This document shows positions 13,009 through 16,238 of a stretch of 16,238 nt of DNA, in pieces. The notes under the pieces were generated by a model. That model had not been told where the DNA came from, searched no databases, and saw only the letters and a program-made list of their open reading frames with translations. Each line of letters begins with the position of its first letter. Position 1 is the first letter of the stretch. Source of the DNA: Mycoplasmatota bacterium (lineage in GTDB: Bacteria > Bacillota_I > Bacilli_A > Izemoplasmatales > Hujiaoplasmataceae); assembly GCA_023132365.1 (NCBI GenBank), contig JAGLYJ010000021.1, positions 1 through 16,238 on the forward strand. The letters are read 5' to 3'. Made by a program: the position numbers and the translations under genes.

Positions 13009-16000
13009 TTTACACCATCTCCGTTATTCTTTCTTTTTTTTATCATATAAGGCACAAAGATACCTAAATATACTAGAACGCCACCTAATGTTCCCAATGC
13101 GCCAATATTCAGCCCTTTAGGAACAAATTTCAATGAAATATCTATATCAACGGTTCCATTTGGAATAACAATTCCTAAGAATCCGCCGCTAACACTAAGG
13201 GTCTCATATTCTATTTCGCTAGTAAAAGTCCAATCATCAGAATAACAAATTGGAATCATTATTACTTGGTCATATATTGATTCGCTATCGTTAGTATAAC
13301 TTAAGTTTATTTTACCATTTTTTATAGATAAATACTCATTATCTATAAATTCATTAGTTATTAAATCATTAGTTGCTGATAATTCATCAGTTGAATAGTT
13401 TATATCTACAGCATATATATTGCTATAATCGTAGGCTTTAGCTGTTTTAAGTACATATAACTTATCTGGTTTAGTTTGAAATGTATAGAAACCATCCAAG
13501 ACACTGTAACTATCTCCAAATTCATCAACTACAAATGCTTTCTCAATAGGAAAAGATGTACTAAATGAAAATTTTAGTATATTCTTATCTTCCTCAAAAT
13601 CTAAATCGCTTAAATCATAAATTAAATATGCGGCTCTATTTATTGCAGCCTCTTGTCGAACTTTAATAACCGGAGCTATGTCCATCGCATCTGTGTCCTC
13701 GATATATAACGCTACAGGTATGTTGGAAAAATCACATTTGACTTGATGACTCTGGTCTGTTTGAACTTGGCAAGCATTTCTACTACCATCAGAAAACTCA
13801 AGAAATACTTCTCCATAATCTTCTAGCTTAGTTCCATTTCCTTTTATATATATAGATCCTGAAACAAAAGTTATATCCAAATCTTCATTGGTATATTTAT
13901 AAAACTCTCTTTCTTCTGAATCTCCTATTCCATTTGTAATCACCGTTTCTATACTAACTATAGTTCTGTCAATGCTAATTACACCTTTATCTTCAACCCC
14001 TTCGGCTGAAAAATAATCTAAAGTAGCTATACTAGTTAGGTCTTCTTCTACGTCAATCAAAACCCCCATTAAGAGTAATTTCTCTGTTGCTATAAATTCG
14101 TTTCTGTAATTATAATTTGTAAAATCTTCATATGTTAGATAAGATTCATATACTTTAAACGCTGAAACATTCTTTATCTCATACAATTTATACTCATTAT
14201 TTTCAGAAATTAATTCAAAATAATCTTCGAATAACCCATAGTCGCTATCCCCTTTACACAACACATACTTGTAACCTAAAAAGTGACTTAAATAATAACC
14301 AAAAGTATTCATTTCATTTTTTGACTGATTCTCGGTCGCATTAAATAACAGTTTGCTTATAGCATTGGTTTCATAATCTGTCCATGAGTGAAAAATTCCC
14401 GTATTTGTTGCAAAACTGGTCATACGGTTGAAGTTTGTATCTTCAACCCCTAAGTTATCAATATCAACATAAACTCTGAAGAACTCTTCACTATCTAATG
14501 TTTCTGTTAAAAATTCATCAATATTATGCCCGTTATCAAATGTATCAATTTTATGCTGAATAATGAGCGGACCTGAATATATGTATCCAATAGCTATTAT
14601 AAATTCTATCCAAAAGATAACTTTGATCACTGTCCATTTTTTTAGCCACCCAAAAATCAAAAATAATATTAAGAACAGTGCTGCAATCCCGAAAACTACT
14701 GTATCAGCAGTTAACACATCTCTAGACGCTAAATAATCGTCTAATTTAAGTTGAGAAATATAATAATACATCAATCCGCCAATAAGAACTAAAAACACTC
14801 CTATAATTATGCTCATGAACTTCATTTTTACTTTTTCAAAACCATACTTATCAAACACATGAGCTAATATAAGCACCTGAAAAATAGGCAACATATTAAT
14901 CCATCTAGTATACGGAGCATCCATAGTGCCCGAAAATACATATGAAAACAACGGGATAACCATAAATATAATCGCAACGAAAATCGCAACTTTATAAACT
15001 CTACTTATTTTATCTCGCATAAAGAAAATATAATTCATATACACTAGTCCAATTACTGAAATGTAAAGAGAAAAGTGCTCTGTAGCATAGCTGTTTTCAA
15101 AACCATAAAATCCAACTGGTTTCTGTTCTACAAATAACTTGGCAATATATCTGATATAGATATTTGGTTGGAAAAGTTCTAATTCATAAGATCCAATATT
15201 GATAATCCAAGCATTAAATGTTCCTTCAGCTCGATATGTTTCTTCTAAAATATAGATTATTGAAGGATAGGCAATGATAGTAGCCATTACAACCCCTAAC
15301 AATAATAGAGAAACGAATATTAAAGAATCTTTAATAAATTTAAAAAATTTGAATCCCGGTCTTTTAAAAGCTTCTAAAAGATATGCAAAAGATGCAAAAG
15401 CTAAAATAGTATATCCTAAATAAAAATCATAAAATATACTGGCGGCCGCGAATAATGGTACGATCCATCTTTTCTTTTCAAAGAAGTAATGGATTATAAC
15501 TAAAGCAAGAGGCATATACACAGTTAAGGATAAAAAAACTGGGAATGCCATGAAACTTACGGTACCACCACTGATGAAATATATAATTCCCATCCAAAAA
15601 ATAGTGCGGTTTTTCATGCCTTTCAAGTGTAAGTAATACGCAAAAAGCATAACTCCCATAAAGATCTTAATTAATTCAGTAACACTATATGCTAATTCAA
15701 TTGGCATAATATAACTTAATATAAATGTAGTTCCTGTAAATATATCCATAGGAATATAATATACATCTGAGAAAAAAGAAGCTCCAAAATAATTATTTAG
15801 ATTAAACCAAGAAATGGTTCCGTCTTTTAATCCGCTTATAAAATCAACAATTATTGTATAGTACTGCAATATATCATCAGATGCATTGTTATAAAAACTA
15901 TTATTGATTAGTATCATAGCAATTTGTAATATAAACAATATTGTAAATATAATTAACGCTAATAATTTAAAAGTTTCCTTTTTATTAGAAAAAGCCTTCT

Positions 16001-16058
16001 GAATATAACCAGAAAAACTATTTTTTATCTTTATTGTGCCTGCTTTGATTTTTCCCAT
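13005..16058 (-). CDS. yfhO: YfhO family membrane glycosyltransferase (GT-C fold) with a large extracytoplasmic domain
   Basis: YfhO proteins take sugar from a polyprenyl carrier outside the membrane and place it on a surface acceptor (lipoteichoic acid in B. subtilis and relatives). The 1017 residues begin with a basic cytoplasmic tail and a membrane segment near 30-50. The first outer loop DDILQYYTIIVDF (61-73), with conserved acidic residues, and FNLNNYFGASFFSDVYY (85-101) fit the GT-C pattern. About eleven more membrane segments reach residue 500. A soluble region runs from about 505 to 980, with two cysteines close together (763 and 775), and ends in a last segment near 985-1005 and the tail KKRKNNGDGVK. 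FVPKGLNIGALGTLGG (978-993) matches the YfhO C-terminal PxGLxxG motif. GAGG lies seven bases before the ATG. The acceptor is not deducible. Confidence 0.85.
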   Translation of the reverse strand: MGKIKAGTIKIKNSFSGYIQKAFSNKKETFKLLALIIFTILFILQIAMILINNSFYNNASDDILQYYTIIVDFISGLKDGTISWFNLNNYFGASFFSDVYYIPMDIFTGTTFILSYIMPIELAYSVTELIKIFMGVMLFAYYLHLKGMKNRTIFWMGIIYFISGGTVSFMAFPVFLSLTVYMPLALVIIHYFFEKKRWIVPLFAAASIFYDFYLGYTILAFASFAYLLEAFKRPGFKFFKFIKDSLIFVSLLLLGVVMATIIAYPSIIYILEETYRAEGTFNAWIINIGSYELELFQPNIYIRYIAKLFVEQKPVGFYGFENSYATEHFSLYISVIGLVYMNYIFFMRDKISRVYKVAIFVAIIFMVIPLFSYVFSGTMDAPYTRWINMLPIFQVLILAHVFDKYGFEKVKMKFMSIIIGVFLVLIGGLMYYYISQLKLDDYLASRDVLTADTVVFGIAALFLILFLIFGWLKKWTVIKVIFWIEFIIAIGYIYSGPLIIQHKIDTFDNGHNIDEFLTETLDSEEFFRVYVDIDNLGVEDTNFNRMTSFATNTGIFHSWTDYETNAISKLLFNATENQSKNEMNTFGYYLSHFLGYKYVLCKGDSDYGLFEDYFELISENNEYKLYEIKNVSAFKVYESYLTYEDFTNYNYRNEFIATEKLLLMGVLIDVEEDLTSIATLDYFSAEGVEDKGVISIDRTIVSIETVITNGIGDSEEREFYKYTNEDLDITFVSGSIYIKGNGTKLEDYGEVFLEFSDGSRNACQVQTDQSHQVKCDFSNIPVALYIEDTDAMDIAPVIKVRQEAAINRAAYLIYDLSDLDFEEDKNILKFSFSTSFPIEKAFVVDEFGDSYSVLDGFYTFQTKPDKLYVLKTAKAYDYSNIYAVDINYSTDELSATNDLITNEFIDNEYLSIKNGKINLSYTNDSESIYDQVIMIPICYSDDWTFTSEIEYETLSVSGGFLGIVIPNGTVDIDISLKFVPKGLNIGALGTLGGVLVYLGIFVPYMIKKRKNNGDGVK

Positions 16059-16090
16059 ATAAAACCTCGTATAAATGGTATAGTTATTAC

Positions 16091-16099
16091 ATTATAACA
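16091..16099 (-). promoter_or_regulatory. Extended -10 promoter for the yfhO operon
   Basis: The minus strand reads TGTTATAAT, identical to the extended -10 of the lipid kinase gene. It lies 33 bases before the ATG at 16058. At the -35 position there is only a T run (16114-16119). This is the sole strong candidate upstream of the yfhO-csbB-gtrA-(cdaA) genes. Confidence 0.65.
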
Positions 16100-16149
16100 T
16101 ATGTCTTTGTGCAAAAAAAGTAAGAAATAATTGATATTATATACTGTTT

Positions 16150-16169
16150 TATACTTTATATTATATAAT
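16150..16169 (+). promoter_or_regulatory. Probable promoter region of hflX (tentative)
   Basis: Two candidate -10 boxes are present: TATACT (16150-16155), which leaves a leader of about 26 bases, and TATAAT (16164-16169), whose leader would be very short. TTGATA (16131-16136) is a good -35 but is poorly spaced for either. The exact element cannot be decided by eye in this AT-rich stretch. Confidence 0.35.
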
Positions 16170-16187
16170 ATATAGAGGAGAATACTT

Positions 16188-16238
16188 ATGGAAAATGCAA
16201 TTCTGGTCGGATTAAATTTGAATAATGATGAAAATATC
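16188..16238 (+). CDS. hflX: GTPase HflX, N-terminal fragment (runs off the right edge)
   Basis: The frame MENAILVGLNLNNDENI is open to the end of the window. A strong AGAGGAG lies seven bases before the ATG, showing a real start. The sequence resembles the first strand of the HflX N-terminal domain (xAILVGVxL...), a ribosome-associated GTPase involved in rescuing or splitting stalled ribosomes. Only 17 residues are visible, so the name rests on that short pattern. It is divergent from the yfhO operon. Confidence 0.55.
   Translation, partial: MENAILVGLNLNNDENI

Noticed and set aside
16080..16099. Inverted repeat GTTAT-N6-ATAAC around the yfhO -10 box, as a possible operator
   Set aside because: Only five base pairs in an extremely AT-rich context; chance occurrence is likely.
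1..16238. Use of genetic code 4 (UGA as tryptophan), suggested by the mollicute-like composition
   Set aside because: The genes close sensibly at TGA in ispD and yfhO with ATGA overlaps, and conserved tryptophans use TGG.
1..16238. tRNA genes, rRNA, CRISPR arrays, insertion sequences or phage genes
   Set aside because: No cloverleaf-like GC-containing segment, no regularly spaced repeats and no transposase or integrase frames were found; every gap is too short for more than regulatory signals.

Overview
This window is strongly AT-rich bacterial chromosome, gene-dense, with almost all genes on the minus strand. The gene set (YutD, YutG-type phosphatidylglycerophosphatase, YugI-type S1 protein, short NifU-like scaffold, Firmicute-type Pgi, CdaA-type diadenylate cyclase, YfhO/CsbB pair) points to a low-GC Gram-positive lineage. 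The AT bias and compactness suit a relative of Acholeplasma, Izemoplasma or Haloplasma. UGA is a working stop codon: ispD and the YfhO-family gene both end in TGA within ATGA overlaps, and Trp is encoded by TGG. Code 11 therefore applies, not the Mycoplasma/Spiroplasma code 4. The exact taxon cannot be named from the sequence alone.

Layout, left to right. (1) 1-2026, minus: tsaE-tsaB-rimI-tsaD, the bacterial t6A tRNA-modification set plus the S18 acetyltransferase, tightly packed; tsaD runs off the left edge. (2) 2205-3092, plus: a diacylglycerol-kinase-like lipid kinase, divergent from tsaE and convergent with pgi, with which it shares a bidirectional terminator. (3) 3111-4442, pgi, and 4517-4846, a YugI/CvfD-like S1 protein, each with its own promoter. 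(4) 4945-5975: yutD, a NifU-like Fe-S scaffold and yutG in one short operon. (5) 6068-10737: a four-gene operon read as (FAD-oxidoreductase-like + SCP2 + six-TM fusion) - (membrane PAS + degenerate GGDEF) - ispD - ispF. It links two MEP-pathway isoprenoid enzymes to an unusual membrane lipid-binding/redox-like protein and a probable sensor. (6) 10815-16058: YfhO family - CsbB/GtrB-type glycosyltransferase - GtrA flippase - diadenylate cyclase, a three-component surface-glycosylation locus followed by the c-di-AMP synthase. (7) 16188-16238, plus: the first 17 codons of a probable hflX.

Three themes recur. Most clear promoters are extended -10 elements (TGnTATAAT or one mismatch) with poor -35 boxes. 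All five terminators seen have the stop codon of the preceding gene inside the hairpin. Many start codons are settled by a strong AGGAGG-like site a few codons inside the longest reading frame.

The most unusual item is the fusion protein at 8395-10737. Its FAD-type Rossmann fold has a degraded nucleotide-binding motif and is joined to a sterol-carrier-like domain and a polytopic membrane domain, in an isoprenoid operon. The membrane PAS/degenerate-GGDEF protein next to it is probably its functional partner. No RNA genes, insertion sequences, phage genes or CRISPR arrays were seen. No gene-free stretch exceeds 300 bases; the longest is 2027-2204.
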